Assembly (NCBI GenBank): GCA_041687255.1
Contig: JAWLCL010000005.1
Location: 62,001-126,000 of the forward strand
DNA length: 64,000 bases
DNA from: Mariniphaga sp041687255
GTDB taxonomy: Bacteria; Bacteroidota; Bacteroidia; Bacteroidales; Prolixibacteraceae
Direction: 5' to 3'
Positions 35,312-43,978 of this stretch are shown here, one piece after another (the first letter of the stretch is position 1; each line of letters opens with the position of its first letter). Both the position numbers and the translations under genes were made by a program. The notes under the pieces are model-generated. The model did no database searches. It was not told the origin of the DNA and was given only the letters and a program-made list of their open reading frames with translations.

Positions 35312-36097
35312 TTACAACTTAACTTTGAGTCCGTCATAAGCCGGAAATACATTCGGGGGTAGCATTTTCTGTATATCGATGTGTTTACCAAAGCCATGGC
35401 TTATGTGGGTTAAATAGGCTTTTTCAGGATTAATTTCACGGATGACTTCAAGCGCTTCCTCCAGGTTATAATGCGAAATGTGCTTTTCTTTTCTTAACGC
35501 ATTTATAACCATTATTTTTGTTCCCCTCAGCTTTTCCATTTCCTCCTCAGGTATATAGTTGGTATCGGTGACATAGCTAAAGTTTCCTGTACGGAAGCCA
35601 AACACGGGCAGCTTGTGGTGATAACAACGAATTGGTATAATTGAAATGCCATCGATGCTAAAAGGCTGATTGGTTATAAGATGCAGTTTCATTCGCGGTA
35701 CTCCGGGATAGCGTTGTTTTACAAATACATAATCGAAGATGCGCATGATTGTTTCCTGTACCCGCTGCTCTGCGTATATATCGGCCGGGCGTTTCTGGAT
35801 CCAGTTAAAGGAACGGATATCATCGAGACCGAAGATGTGGTCGACATGCTCGTGGGTCAGCAGAATTGCCCGCAGGCGGTTAACCTTTTCATGAAGCATC
35901 TGCTGCCTGAAATCGGGGCCTGCATCAATTAGTATATTTTGACCGTCGATTTTTAGCAGCATGGATGTTCGCAACCGCTTATCGCGGGAATCATCCGAAC
36001 GGCAGACTTCACATTCACAGCCTATTACCGGCACTCCCTGGGAGGTGCCGGTGCCTAAGAAAACAGCTTCAATTTCCGGATTTTTGTTGTTCGACAT
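35312..36097 (-). CDS. PhnP-like metallo-beta-lactamase-fold phosphodiesterase
   Basis: A 261-residue MBL-fold hydrolase. Metal ligands are visible in LTHEHVDHIFGLDDIR (HxHxDH) and in the later DTNY and SHGFG stretches. Near the N-terminus, GTGTSQGVPVIGCECEVC gives a C-x-C-x2-C cluster (Cys27, 29, 32), the structural zinc site known from PhnP, a cyclic ribose-phosphate phosphodiesterase. No phosphonate genes are nearby, so its substrate here is open. The -7 box TAATTTTG (36109-36102) ends 4 bases before the ATG, suggesting a leaderless mRNA. Confidence 0.82.
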   Translation of the reverse strand: MSNNKNPEIEAVFLGTGTSQGVPVIGCECEVCRSDDSRDKRLRTSMLLKIDGQNILIDAGPDFRQQMLHEKVNRLRAILLTHEHVDHIFGLDDIRSFNWIQKRPADIYAEQRVQETIMRIFDYVFVKQRYPGVPRMKLHLITNQPFSIDGISIIPIRCYHHKLPVFGFRTGNFSYVTDTNYIPEEEMEKLRGTKIMVINALRKEKHISHYNLEEALEVIREINPEKAYLTHISHGFGKHIDIQKMLPPNVFPAYDGLKVKL

Positions 36098-36101
36098 ACT
36101 G

Positions 36102-36109
36102 CAAAATTA
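36102..36109 (-). promoter_or_regulatory. -7 box of the phosphodiesterase gene (TAATTTTG)
   Basis: A full TAnnTTTG match only 4 bases before the start codon. A weaker TAGCTTTTG, with one extra spacer base, lies about 10 bases further upstream. Confidence 0.45.
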
Positions 36110-36140
36110 ACAAAAGCTAACCGGATATCGCAGGATTCCT

Positions 36141-36148
36141 TACTTTTG
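36141..36148 (+). promoter_or_regulatory. -7 box of the RsmI-like gene (TACTTTTG)
   Basis: A full TAnnTTTG match ending 13 bases before the ATG at 36162. Confidence 0.55.
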
Positions 36149-36161
36149 CACCAAAAAACAG

Positions 36162-36863
36162 ATGGCAGCGCTTTATTTATTACCAAATGTTTTACACGAG
36201 GGAGACTGGCAAAATGTATTGCCGGCAACTGTGCCGGAGATCATCGGAAAAACTCGGTATTACATTGTTGAAAACATAAGAACCACCCGCAGGTACTTAA
36301 AACAGATTGACCGCAACATCGATATCGACAGTCTCACATTTTATGAGTTGAATAAACACACCGATGCTGATGCTGTTTCCGGATATTTACGGCCCCTTGA
36401 ACAGGGCGAAAACATAGCAGTTGTTTCGGAAGCAGGATGCCCGGGGGTGGCCGATCCCGGAGCCAGCGTGGTAAGAATAGCCCACCAGAAAGGATTAAAG
36501 GTCATACCTGTTGTGGGTCCTTCCTCAATACTTCTAGCGGTAATGGCTTCAGGTATGAACGGCCAGAATTTTACGTTCAACGGTTATCTTCCCGTGAGGA
36601 CACCGGAGCGAATGCGGGCAATTTCAGCCCTCGAGAGCAAAGCCGTTAAAAGCAATCAAACACAGATTTTCATTGAAACACCATACCGCAACAATTCATT
36701 AATTGCCGATTTGCTGAAGGGATGCTCCCCCACCACCCTGCTTTGTATAGCGGCCAACATCACCGGCGACAATGAATTTATTGTTACAAAAGCTGTCGGA
36801 CAATGGAAAAAACAGGTGCCTGACCTGCACAAGCAACCTGCCATTTTTTTATTGGGCACATAG
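36162..36863 (+). CDS. RsmI-like tetrapyrrole-methylase-family SAM methyltransferase
   Basis: A 233-residue member of the tetrapyrrole methylase (RsmI) family: LYLLPNVLHEG at the start, IAVVSEAGCPGVADPGASVVRIAHQKG in the middle, VVGPSSILLAVMASG, and FIETPYRNNSLIADLL. Canonical RsmI (2'-O-methylation of 16S rRNA C1402) is about 280 residues, begins LYLVATPIGN and has a C-terminal extension. This protein has a divergent N-terminus and no extension, so it is a paralogous subfamily with an unknown substrate. Confidence 0.8.
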   Translation: MAALYLLPNVLHEGDWQNVLPATVPEIIGKTRYYIVENIRTTRRYLKQIDRNIDIDSLTFYELNKHTDADAVSGYLRPLEQGENIAVVSEAGCPGVADPGASVVRIAHQKGLKVIPVVGPSSILLAVMASGMNGQNFTFNGYLPVRTPERMRAISALESKAVKSNQTQIFIETPYRNNSLIADLLKGCSPTTLLCIAANITGDNEFIVTKAVGQWKKQVPDLHKQPAIFLLGT

Positions 36864-36927
36864 CAGGTTATCAGATACTTTAGAAATACTTTTAAGTTGA
36901 TTGAATGCGGGCAACGAGCTATACTTT

Positions 36928-38007
36928 TTACCCCAACAGTCCTTTATTTTTCAAAAACTGGTATTCGTATTCAAAATTGGGAGTAAAAACAGCCTTTCCG
37001 AGCTGCTTATCTATTTGATTTTTTGTCCAGAAACGAGCTTCTTCAACCTCGGGAGAATGTACATTAAAGTTTTTAAAATCATGTGTAACAAACAGGTATA
37101 CCAATTCGGCTTCCACATCCGATTCCCATTTATACACTTTTAGCAGGCGGGCTTCAAAGTTTTTAAGTCCAATTTCTTCATAAGCCTCTTTATAAAGCGC
37201 CTGTTCGAGGTTTTCACCTGCTGAAATGTGGCCGCCGACGGCAGTATCCCATTTTCCCGGCTGGATTAATTTCGATGCAGGCCGTTTTTGCAGAAGGACT
37301 GCCTTGTTTGGGCTCAGAACATGCATATGTACCACCGGGTGCAGCAACTTACTTCCATTATGTACCTGGCTTCGTGGCGCCTTCCCCGTAACCGTGCCTT
37401 TCTCATCGACCAGCGGCACCCACTCTTCCCTGGAAAAAAGCATTTGCTTTCTTTTTTGCCTCAAAAATTCGTACAGAAAATAAATTCCGAAAATAATATA
37501 GAACAGCCCTCCGCTGATAAAAGCCCAGGCTTCCTTACTCATGAAAAAAGTGGCATAAAAAACCAGCAGGGTATGAGCAAAAAAGATATAAAACAATGTC
37601 TTGAGACTTCTTCGCATCTGAGCCAGTTGGTTGCTGCTGATTAAAACATCTTTAAGGTAACGCTTCCCCATTAGCCCGATAATGTTCCAACCCGAGAAGG
37701 CGGAAACTGCAAGAACTGCAACCAGGATGAGCTCTATGAGCCCGGGTTTGAGCTTAAAGAACAAATCGTTATCGAGAAATATGGATATCGCCCCCAGGGT
37801 AACCAACAGAAGAGTATCGAAAAGAATGAACTTGTCGAAACGTTTTTCACGGACAGCTATCCATATCATTTCAAGCAGACCTGCACCAACAGCAACAAAC
37901 AACCCGGTTTTAGTCCCCCAAATTTCGTCGGCTGCAATAAAGACGAAAAGCGGAATAAAACCGGGCAGAAGTTTTTTCAGGAGTTCAATCCTGGACATGG
38001 AATGCAA
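36928..38007 (-). CDS. IspZ/YciB-like membrane domain fused to a Nudix hydrolase
   Basis: A 359-residue two-domain protein. Residues 1-185 are a membrane domain with about six segments. LLPGFIPLFVFIAADEIWG, the FVAVGAGLLEMIWIAV stretch and FLDNDLFFKLKPGLIE match the intracellular septation protein A (IspZ/YciB) family. Residues 195-359 are a Nudix domain with the box GHISAGENLEQALYKEAYEEIGL (Lys in place of the usual Arg), preceded by VLLQKRPASKLIQPGKWDTAVGG, closest to Idi/YfcD-type hydrolases. It is the last gene of a DHH-FKBP-FKBP operon (gap 8 bases). The fusion suggests a membrane-bound hydrolase of a nucleoside-diphosphate or isoprenoid-diphosphate compound (inference). An internal ATG at 37998 is an alternative start. 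Confidence 0.8.
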   Translation of the reverse strand: MHSMSRIELLKKLLPGFIPLFVFIAADEIWGTKTGLFVAVGAGLLEMIWIAVREKRFDKFILFDTLLLVTLGAISIFLDNDLFFKLKPGLIELILVAVLAVSAFSGWNIIGLMGKRYLKDVLISSNQLAQMRRSLKTLFYIFFAHTLLVFYATFFMSKEAWAFISGGLFYIIFGIYFLYEFLRQKRKQMLFSREEWVPLVDEKGTVTGKAPRSQVHNGSKLLHPVVHMHVLSPNKAVLLQKRPASKLIQPGKWDTAVGGHISAGENLEQALYKEAYEEIGLKNFEARLLKVYKWESDVEAELVYLFVTHDFKNFNVHSPEVEEARFWTKNQIDKQLGKAVFTPNFEYEYQFLKNKGLLG

Positions 38008-38015
38008 CAGTTTAA

Positions 38016-38552
38016 TTACTGGTCATCTTCTTCCTCTTCGGGAGCGGGAGCCGGGTACACTTTATGGACCTCCACTTCCATCATAAGCGGGGTAAAAGGA
38101 GAAACTCCTGTTGTTCCGTATTGACCGAATCCCAGAGCCGAGTCAAAAATTAACATTGATTTGGTACCTTTTTGCATATAAGTAAGCGCTTCATGGAGGG
38201 CCCGCATCTGGCCAACGCTTTGAGCAGAAGAACTTAATTGGGTTGGCGGCAGCACAACCAGTTCCAGGGGTTCATACTGCCCGCTTGAACGCACTTCGGT
38301 GCTGTCGAGTTGCCAGATGGTATAAAAAATCTGTACCCGGTCGTTAATCATTATTGTATCACCTGTTCCCTGCTCCAGCTCAAAATAATACAATCCGGTT
38401 TGATTTGGTTCTTCACCCGGATAATGAGCTTTCATAAACTCATTCAATTTCTTCATTTCATCTTCGCGTTGCCTTTCCAGGCTATTCTCCTTGCATGAAA
38501 AAAAGGTTACTGCAAAAACAGCAAGTATAAAAACTTTAAAGGTTCGTTTCAT
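38016..38552 (-). CDS. FKBP-type peptidyl-prolyl isomerase lipoprotein
   Basis: A 178-residue lipoprotein (lipobox FFSC, Cys20). After a charged helix (about 24-50) comes an FKBP-like domain: GTGDTIMINDRVQIFYTIWQLDSTEVRSS, then ALTYMQKGTKSMLIFDSALGFGQYG and FTPLMMEVEVHKV. The active-site core is more divergent than in its neighbour. The C-terminus is acidic. GldI-type FKBP lipoproteins of gliding Bacteroidota look similar. Sits 10 bases after a second FKBP gene, so the two probably arose by old duplication. Confidence 0.82.
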   Translation of the reverse strand: MKRTFKVFILAVFAVTFFSCKENSLERQREDEMKKLNEFMKAHYPGEEPNQTGLYYFELEQGTGDTIMINDRVQIFYTIWQLDSTEVRSSGQYEPLELVVLPPTQLSSSAQSVGQMRALHEALTYMQKGTKSMLIFDSALGFGQYGTTGVSPFTPLMMEVEVHKVYPAPAPEEEEDDQ

Positions 38553-38562
38553 TATTAAGTAT

Positions 38563-39090
38563 CTAATTTGATTCTTCCAAAGGATGTATGTCGAATAATT
38601 TTACAACAAAAATCAGCGTCTGATAAGGGGGAATTGAAAGATGTCCCTTTTCTCCATATGCCAGTTCGGAAGGAATTATTAATTGAAGCCTTGAACCTTC
38701 ATTCATTAACTTCATGCCTTCATTCCAGCCTACAATCATGCTGTCTACGCCAAGGACAAATCCAAATTTCCCTTCAGCATTATGATATGCTGAAGCATCG
38801 AACATAGTACCACCAACTAAATAACCGGCATACCCCACTGTCAGTGAATCGCCAGGTTGGGCATACTCACCTTCTCCTTCATCAAGTACAACATAATAAA
38901 CTCCGCTGGCTGTGGTATCAATATCATAATCCTCATCTATAAGATCCTGGAGGTAAGCTTCCCGAAGTGATTTTTCTTCAGCCGCTGAGTAAGTTTTGGA
39001 TTCTGTATCGTCTTTCAGGCATGAAGAAACCACCACTGCTATCGATGCGGCAAGTGCTATATTGATAAGCGTTTTAAATTTTGTATTCAT
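38563..39090 (-). CDS. FKBP-type peptidyl-prolyl isomerase lipoprotein
   Basis: A 175-residue lipoprotein (lipobox VSSC, Cys24). The FKBP domain (about 60-172) is well kept: GDSLTVGYAGYLVGGTMFDAS, VDSMIVGWNEGMKLMNEGSRLQLIIPSELAYGEKGH, IPPYQTLIFVVKLFDI. It catalyses prolyl cis-trans isomerisation of periplasmic or outer-membrane proteins. Second gene of the DHH-FKBP-FKBP-IspZ/Nudix operon. Confidence 0.9.
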   Translation of the reverse strand: MNTKFKTLINIALAASIAVVVSSCLKDDTESKTYSAAEEKSLREAYLQDLIDEDYDIDTTASGVYYVVLDEGEGEYAQPGDSLTVGYAGYLVGGTMFDASAYHNAEGKFGFVLGVDSMIVGWNEGMKLMNEGSRLQLIIPSELAYGEKGHLSIPPYQTLIFVVKLFDIHPLEESN

Positions 39091-39103
39091 TTTTTTCTTT
39101 TTT

Positions 39104-40141
39104 TTAAATTGTTGTTTCCTTTAACAGATGCTTATACTCTTTTAAAAGTTGCGTGAACTTTTTAACTGCATCATCAAGAGGGATTTTCACTTCACCTCCG
39201 GCAGCATTCCTGTGACCTCCTCCCGAAAAATGGTCGCGTGCAAATTCATTGGCCGGAAAGCTTCCTTTTGAACGGAACGATACCTTCACATGATCTTTCT
39301 TTTCCATAAATAACGCACAAAAATTGATATTATTTATGGAAAGCGGATAATTCACAAAACCCTCAATATCGCCGGGTTGAAAATTGTATTGTTTCAATTC
39401 CTCCTGCGAAAGCCACATAACTGCAGATTGGTATTCAGGAAAAACCTCCATTTTATCGAGAGAATGCCCCAATAGTTTCATCCGGTGAACGGAAAAAGTA
39501 TGGTAAACAGCGCTGTGTATTTTTTCGGTATTAATGCCGCATTCAATCAATTTTGCCACCACTCTGAAAGTGTTGGGGCTTGAAATATTGTGGCTGAACG
39601 ATCCTGTATCGGTCATAATACCTGCAAACAGCGCCTCTGCAGCATGATGGTTCAGGCAATGATCCACTCCCATTTGCAATACAACGTCATATACCAGCTC
39701 TGCGGTTGAACTGTATTGCGGCTCGGAAATCATGTAATCACAGAAATCGGAAGGATTTGGATGATGATCGATAAGCACTTTCGGGTTTGAGAATTCGAGG
39801 AGTTTTTTCTTCATGCGTGCAGCACGTTTGGGTTCATTGAAATCGACGCATATCAAAACATCTGCCTCCCCAAGCATGTTGGTTGCCCGCGGACGTTTGC
39901 GCTCATATACCACAATTTCAATCTCCGAAGAAAACCACTTCAGGAAATCGGGATATGCATTGGGTACAATAATCTTTACCTCATGCCCAAATGTTTTCAA
40001 AACCTCTCCCATTCCAATGGCAGAACCAATGGCGTCGCCATCCGGATTTTCGTGTGTTACCAGTACAACTTTCTTCAGTTGTTCGGCAAGCAAACCCTTG
40101 AGGGAGCTAATAACTTCATTTCCAGTATTTTTCAAAACCAT
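39104..40141 (-). CDS. DHH/DHHA1 phosphoesterase (NrnA-like)
   Basis: A 345-residue DHH-family phosphoesterase. Metal-binding motifs are THENPDGDAIGSAIG, ICVDFNEPKR, LIDHHPNP and TDTGSFSHN; the C-terminal DHHA1 domain ends in FSGGGHRNAAGG. NrnA-type enzymes degrade nano-RNA or dephosphorylate pAp; either is possible. The start was set at 40141 because a complete promoter (TTTG-N18-TATCTTTG) overlaps the longer frame from 40159. First gene of an operon with two FKBP lipoproteins and the IspZ-Nudix protein (gap 13 bases). Confidence 0.88.
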   Translation of the reverse strand: MVLKNTGNEVISSLKGLLAEQLKKVVLVTHENPDGDAIGSAIGMGEVLKTFGHEVKIIVPNAYPDFLKWFSSEIEIVVYERKRPRATNMLGEADVLICVDFNEPKRAARMKKKLLEFSNPKVLIDHHPNPSDFCDYMISEPQYSSTAELVYDVVLQMGVDHCLNHHAAEALFAGIMTDTGSFSHNISSPNTFRVVAKLIECGINTEKIHSAVYHTFSVHRMKLLGHSLDKMEVFPEYQSAVMWLSQEELKQYNFQPGDIEGFVNYPLSINNINFCALFMEKKDHVKVSFRSKGSFPANEFARDHFSGGGHRNAAGGEVKIPLDDAVKKFTQLLKEYKHLLKETTI

Positions 40142-40156
40142 AAAAATTTGAAAGCA

Positions 40157-40186
40157 CAAAGATAAGAATTCTGGTATGCACGCAAA
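40157..40186 (-). promoter_or_regulatory. Promoter of the DHH-FKBP-FKBP-IspZ/Nudix operon (TTTG-N18-TATCTTTG)
   Basis: Minus-strand TATCTTTG at 40164-40157 with TTTG 18 bases upstream, one of the best full promoter matches in the window, 15 bases before the ATG at 40141. Confidence 0.72.
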
Positions 40187-40248
40187 GCCTTAATTGGGCA
40201 ATTTTTGTTAATATTGCAGGTTGTAAACTCTTAATAAAATTGAATACA

Positions 40249-40668
40249 ATGGCAGGTAAGCAAACTTTCACAATGATTAAGCCCACAGCTTTTAAGAAAA
40301 ATTACACCGGTGCAATCCTGAAAATGATTCTCGAAGAAGGTTTTCAGATAAAGGCAATGAAGCTTACCCGGCTCACAAAAGAACAGGCAGGCGCCTTTTA
40401 TGCTGTGCATAAAGGAAAACCCTTTTATGAATCACTTGTGGAATTTATGAGTTCAGGCCCCATTGTTGCCATTCTTCTTGAAAAAGAAAATGCTGTAGAA
40501 GCTTTCAGGAATTTTATTGGAGCTACAAATCCGGAACAAGCTGCCGAAGGAACTATACGAAAGCTTTATGGTACCAACCTTCAGCAGAATGCTGTTCACG
40601 GCTCAGACAGCGACGAGAATGCTGTAATTGAGTCGGGATTCTTTTTCTCTGACCTGGAAAGGTTTTAA
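40249..40668 (+). CDS. ndk: Nucleoside diphosphate kinase
   Basis: A 139-residue Ndk, which balances nucleoside triphosphates by transferring the gamma phosphate through a His. TFTMIKPTAFKKNYTGAIL at the start and the active-site stretch NAVHGSDSDENA (phospho-His) identify it. The frame extends to a TTG at 40240, but the ATG at 40249 fits the family start and was used. Convergent with ftcD, stop to stop 32 bases apart. Confidence 0.95.
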   Translation: MAGKQTFTMIKPTAFKKNYTGAILKMILEEGFQIKAMKLTRLTKEQAGAFYAVHKGKPFYESLVEFMSSGPIVAILLEKENAVEAFRNFIGATNPEQAAEGTIRKLYGTNLQQNAVHGSDSDENAVIESGFFFSDLERF

Positions 40669-40700
40669 AGTATCCCCATTTTTTGTTTTCCCGGAGCAGT

Positions 40701-42398
40701 TCACATAAGGCTCCTGATCTTTTCATCCGTTATTTTTTGAATTTCGGCCAGTTTTTCTTTGGCCGATTCCAAAAAGTTACCGGCTTTATGATAAGCTTCT
40801 TCTACGAATTGTTTATCAGTGCATTGTACGGAGTTAATTTTAACATTCAGCATTCCACTTTCAATGGCGGCCATAGCACAAAATGCACCAACGCCGGCAT
40901 CTGAAACGGTGTTGGGATTTCCGGTTAAAGCCATTTCCTGCAGCACATCCATTGCCATAAGAGCATTTTCCATAACTTTCAGCGGGACTCCGATTGCATT
41001 TTTCGAAGCTGTTAAAACGGCCTGCTCACGACTGGCTGCCTGCTGCTCATCGGCAGCCGGTAATTTCAGGGCATTGTAGAGCAAATTAAATGCCTCTGCA
41101 TCTTCATCGACGCACTCCAGTAAAGCCTGGTGGTATTGCTTTCCTTTTTCAGCCCAGTTGCTGAATTCCTCCCAGCGATGCTCCCAGCCGCTTTTTTGAG
41201 CGGAAAGATTAGCCACCATTCCTGCCAGTGCGGCACCCATCGCTCCTGCAGCCGCAGAAACAGCGCCACCGCCCGGTGCAGTTGATTCAGAAGCTGTGTA
41301 ATGCACAAATTTAGAAACCGGCTTATCGGATATGCGGTTACCTGCTTTATCGTCGAGCAGAAATTCAATAACTTTTTTGTACGGATCGAAAGGTTGCAGG
41401 TTATCGAGTCCAAGTGATCTTACTGCAATTTTAATAAGTTCTTCATCGGAAACCCCTGTCGATCGTTTTTGCTTTCTCAGGAAGTATTTACCGGCATCGA
41501 GCAGCGACTGCAGCGGTATCAGCCCCACCAGTTCCGATCCGGTTACCCTTACCCCGCGTAGGGCTGCTTTTTCAATTACCTCTTCAAATGCCACATGAAC
41601 GGGAGTAACAGACAGATCGATAAGGTTCATTGAAACCTGGGCAATACCAAATTCCTCGATAAACCACCCGATAGCCCGCGTTTTCTTTAATGTTCCCGGC
41701 ACACGTACAGGTTTTCCGTTTTCACCGGCAACAGGTTTTCCGCTTCCGGCATCCCGCTTAATCCGGCCCGACTCCCTAACGTCGAGAGCAATGGAGTTGG
41801 CGATACGGGTGGATACAGTATTCAGATTTATGTTATAAGCCACAAGGAAATTTCGGGCGCCAATAGCCACGGCGCCTGTTTTTGCTATTTGTTTCGACCA
41901 GGGGTTACTGCCGAAGTCGGGCTTCCAGTTTTCCGATTCCAGCCGTACCGGCAACCTTTCATAACCTCCCCACCTGCAGTTGGCCAGGCTTCGCCGCTCT
42001 TCCGAAAAGGCAGCATATTCGTAACAATACACCGGAATACCCAGTTCATTCCCCACCCGTTCGGCAAGCTTACGTGCATATTTTACGGTTTCTTCCATCG
42101 AAATATTCGAAACCGGCACCAAAGGGCAAACATCGGTAGCACCAAACCGCGGGTGCACACCTGAGTGTTTAGTCATATCGATTACCCGGGCAGCTTTTTT
42201 TATACCCTGAAAAGCCGCTTCCACAACCGATTCCGGATCTCCGGCAAAAGTAATCACGGTGCGGTTAGTGGCTTTCCCTGATGATACATCAAGGATTTTA
42301 ATCCCTGCAACACCATCTATGGCATCGGCAATTTCTTTTATCAGAACCGGGTTTCTTCCTTCCGAAAAATTGGGTATGCATTCAATTATTTGATTCAT
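40701..42398 (-). CDS. ftcD: Bifunctional glutamate formimidoyltransferase / formimidoyl-THF cyclodeaminase
   Basis: A 565-residue fusion like mammalian FTCD. Residues 1-325 are the formimidoyltransferase (starts MNQIIECIPNFSEGRNP; KHSGVHPRFGATDVCPLVP). Residues 365-565 are the cyclodeaminase (TASESTAPGGGAVSAAAGAMGAAL-type segment). It moves the formimino group of formiminoglutamate, from histidine, to tetrahydrofolate and releases ammonia, giving methenyl-THF. The longer frame start at 42407 was replaced by the ATG at 42398. It follows hutI by 34 bases, so the two form a histidine-degradation operon. Confidence 0.95.
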   Translation of the reverse strand: MNQIIECIPNFSEGRNPVLIKEIADAIDGVAGIKILDVSSGKATNRTVITFAGDPESVVEAAFQGIKKAARVIDMTKHSGVHPRFGATDVCPLVPVSNISMEETVKYARKLAERVGNELGIPVYCYEYAAFSEERRSLANCRWGGYERLPVRLESENWKPDFGSNPWSKQIAKTGAVAIGARNFLVAYNINLNTVSTRIANSIALDVRESGRIKRDAGSGKPVAGENGKPVRVPGTLKKTRAIGWFIEEFGIAQVSMNLIDLSVTPVHVAFEEVIEKAALRGVRVTGSELVGLIPLQSLLDAGKYFLRKQKRSTGVSDEELIKIAVRSLGLDNLQPFDPYKKVIEFLLDDKAGNRISDKPVSKFVHYTASESTAPGGGAVSAAAGAMGAALAGMVANLSAQKSGWEHRWEEFSNWAEKGKQYHQALLECVDEDAEAFNLLYNALKLPAADEQQAASREQAVLTASKNAIGVPLKVMENALMAMDVLQEMALTGNPNTVSDAGVGAFCAMAAIESGMLNVKINSVQCTDKQFVEEAYHKAGNFLESAKEKLAEIQKITDEKIRSLM

Positions 42399-42432
42399 AA
42401 AGCACAATGTTCCTTTGCAAGAACAAAGGTAT

Positions 42433-43686
42433 TTAAAGCAACTGAATTTCCCCGTTCAGAATGATGGTTTCAACAAGGTTTGAACCGTAGGCGTAAGGCA
42501 GGTATTCGATACCGGGAATTTCAGAAGTAACAAACAAATTGGCTGTTTTTCCGCGCGCGATGCTTCCCAGCCGGTCATTTATTCCCATAGCATATGCCGA
42601 ATTCAGGGTTGTGGCATTAATAACCTCTTCCGGGCTCATTTTATAATTAATGCATCCCAGAGAGGCAATGAAGTTCATGTTTCCGCTGGGAGATGAGTCG
42701 GGGTTAAACCCTGATGCAAGTGCAACCGGCAAACCGGCTTGTATCATTTCACGAACAGGTGCTTTTTTTGTTCCCAGAAAGAAGGAAACACCGGGAAGAA
42801 CTGTAGGCATGGTACCTGTTCCTTTAAGGCTTTCTATTTCCCGACTGCCAATATGCTGGAGGTGGTCAACAGAAAGGGCGTTGTATTTTACCCCTACCTG
42901 TACTCCGCCGGTTAGACTAAACTGATTGGCATGTAGTTTTGGGCGAAGCCCGTATTTAATCCCCTCTTCAAGTATCTTTTCTGTGTCTTCAACTGAAAAG
43001 AAGCTTTCATCGCACGATACATCAATAAAATCGGAGAGTTCGTCGGAAGCAACCTGTGGAATCATTTCATTAACAATCAAATCGACGTAATAGGAAACAT
43101 CGTTCCGGTATTCCTCAGGTACAGCATTTGCTCCCAAAAATGTTGCCCTGACGCAAACAGGAGTGGTTTTTCTTATCTTTTTTATTATTCTCAGCATTCT
43201 GAGCTCTTCTGCTGTATTCAGTCCATAACCGCTTTTTATTTCCACTGCCCCGGTTCCGGTTCTGATAATATCGGTGAGCCGTTCCATTGTTTGTTCAAAA
43301 AGCTGCTCATCAGACATTGTATGCAACAGCTTTGATGAATTGAGAATACATTTCCTGTGCCTGTCGGGAAGGCCGTTTCCCGAGTCCCGGAGATAGCCGG
43401 CAAATTCTTTATCACGCCATGAGGGAAATAAAATGTGGGTATGAGAATCGCAATAGGAAGGGTAAACCAGCCGGTTGGAGCAATCAATTTCTATCAGGAA
43501 ATCATCATCTTTATATACATCTTTTAGTTGACTCATCGGACCAAAATCCTGGATCAGCTCATCTCTTATGATCAAAAAAGCATCTTTTATTGTATGAACC
43601 TGCGACATCATCTTTCCCGACTTAAAAGCATCAACATTTTCATCGACCTGCACCAACTCCTTTATATTTTCAAGTAATAGTTTCAT
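42433..43686 (-). CDS. hutI: Imidazolonepropionase
   Basis: A 417-residue amidohydrolase that opens 4-imidazolone-5-propionate to N-formimino-glutamate, the third step of histidine breakdown. Metal and substrate residues are in CDSHTHILFPSWRDKEF, KSGYGL, KLHANQFS and SVDHLQHIG. Length is typical. hutH and hutU are not in the window. Promoter box TATGTTTG at 43713-43706. The next gene, ftcD, uses its product. Confidence 0.95.
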   Translation of the reverse strand: MKLLLENIKELVQVDENVDAFKSGKMMSQVHTIKDAFLIIRDELIQDFGPMSQLKDVYKDDDFLIEIDCSNRLVYPSYCDSHTHILFPSWRDKEFAGYLRDSGNGLPDRHRKCILNSSKLLHTMSDEQLFEQTMERLTDIIRTGTGAVEIKSGYGLNTAEELRMLRIIKKIRKTTPVCVRATFLGANAVPEEYRNDVSYYVDLIVNEMIPQVASDELSDFIDVSCDESFFSVEDTEKILEEGIKYGLRPKLHANQFSLTGGVQVGVKYNALSVDHLQHIGSREIESLKGTGTMPTVLPGVSFFLGTKKAPVREMIQAGLPVALASGFNPDSSPSGNMNFIASLGCINYKMSPEEVINATTLNSAYAMGINDRLGSIARGKTANLFVTSEIPGIEYLPYAYGSNLVETIILNGEIQLL

Positions 43687-43705
43687 AAACTTTTGTCTTT
43701 AATCA

Positions 43706-43713
43706 CAAACATA
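43706..43713 (-). promoter_or_regulatory. -7 box of hutI-ftcD (TATGTTTG)
   Basis: A full TAnnTTTG match on the minus strand, 20 bases before the hutI start, with ATTG 15 bases upstream. Confidence 0.55.
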
Positions 43714-43978
43714 TAATATGTTCTTATACAATCCGATGCATCCATTAAATGATTTAATCTGCTTTAAGTTACAACTTTGAAATGAAATATAACTGATAAC
43801 AGGTTTATTTTTTTTCTTTCATAATGAAGGGTTAAAATACAGTGGAATCTGCATCAAAACATTTGTTAATAAAGGATCAGGATACTCCTTAAATCATGCC
43901 TGCAGCAGCACGTAAAATTAAAATCAGGCTTGCCAACCGGAGGGATTTATTATTTTCGTTGCTTCAAAAATCAGATTT

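Noticed and set aside
36162..36863. Calling this gene canonical rsmI
   Set aside because: It lacks the usual start motif and the C-terminal extension and is about 50 residues shorter, so only family membership is claimed.
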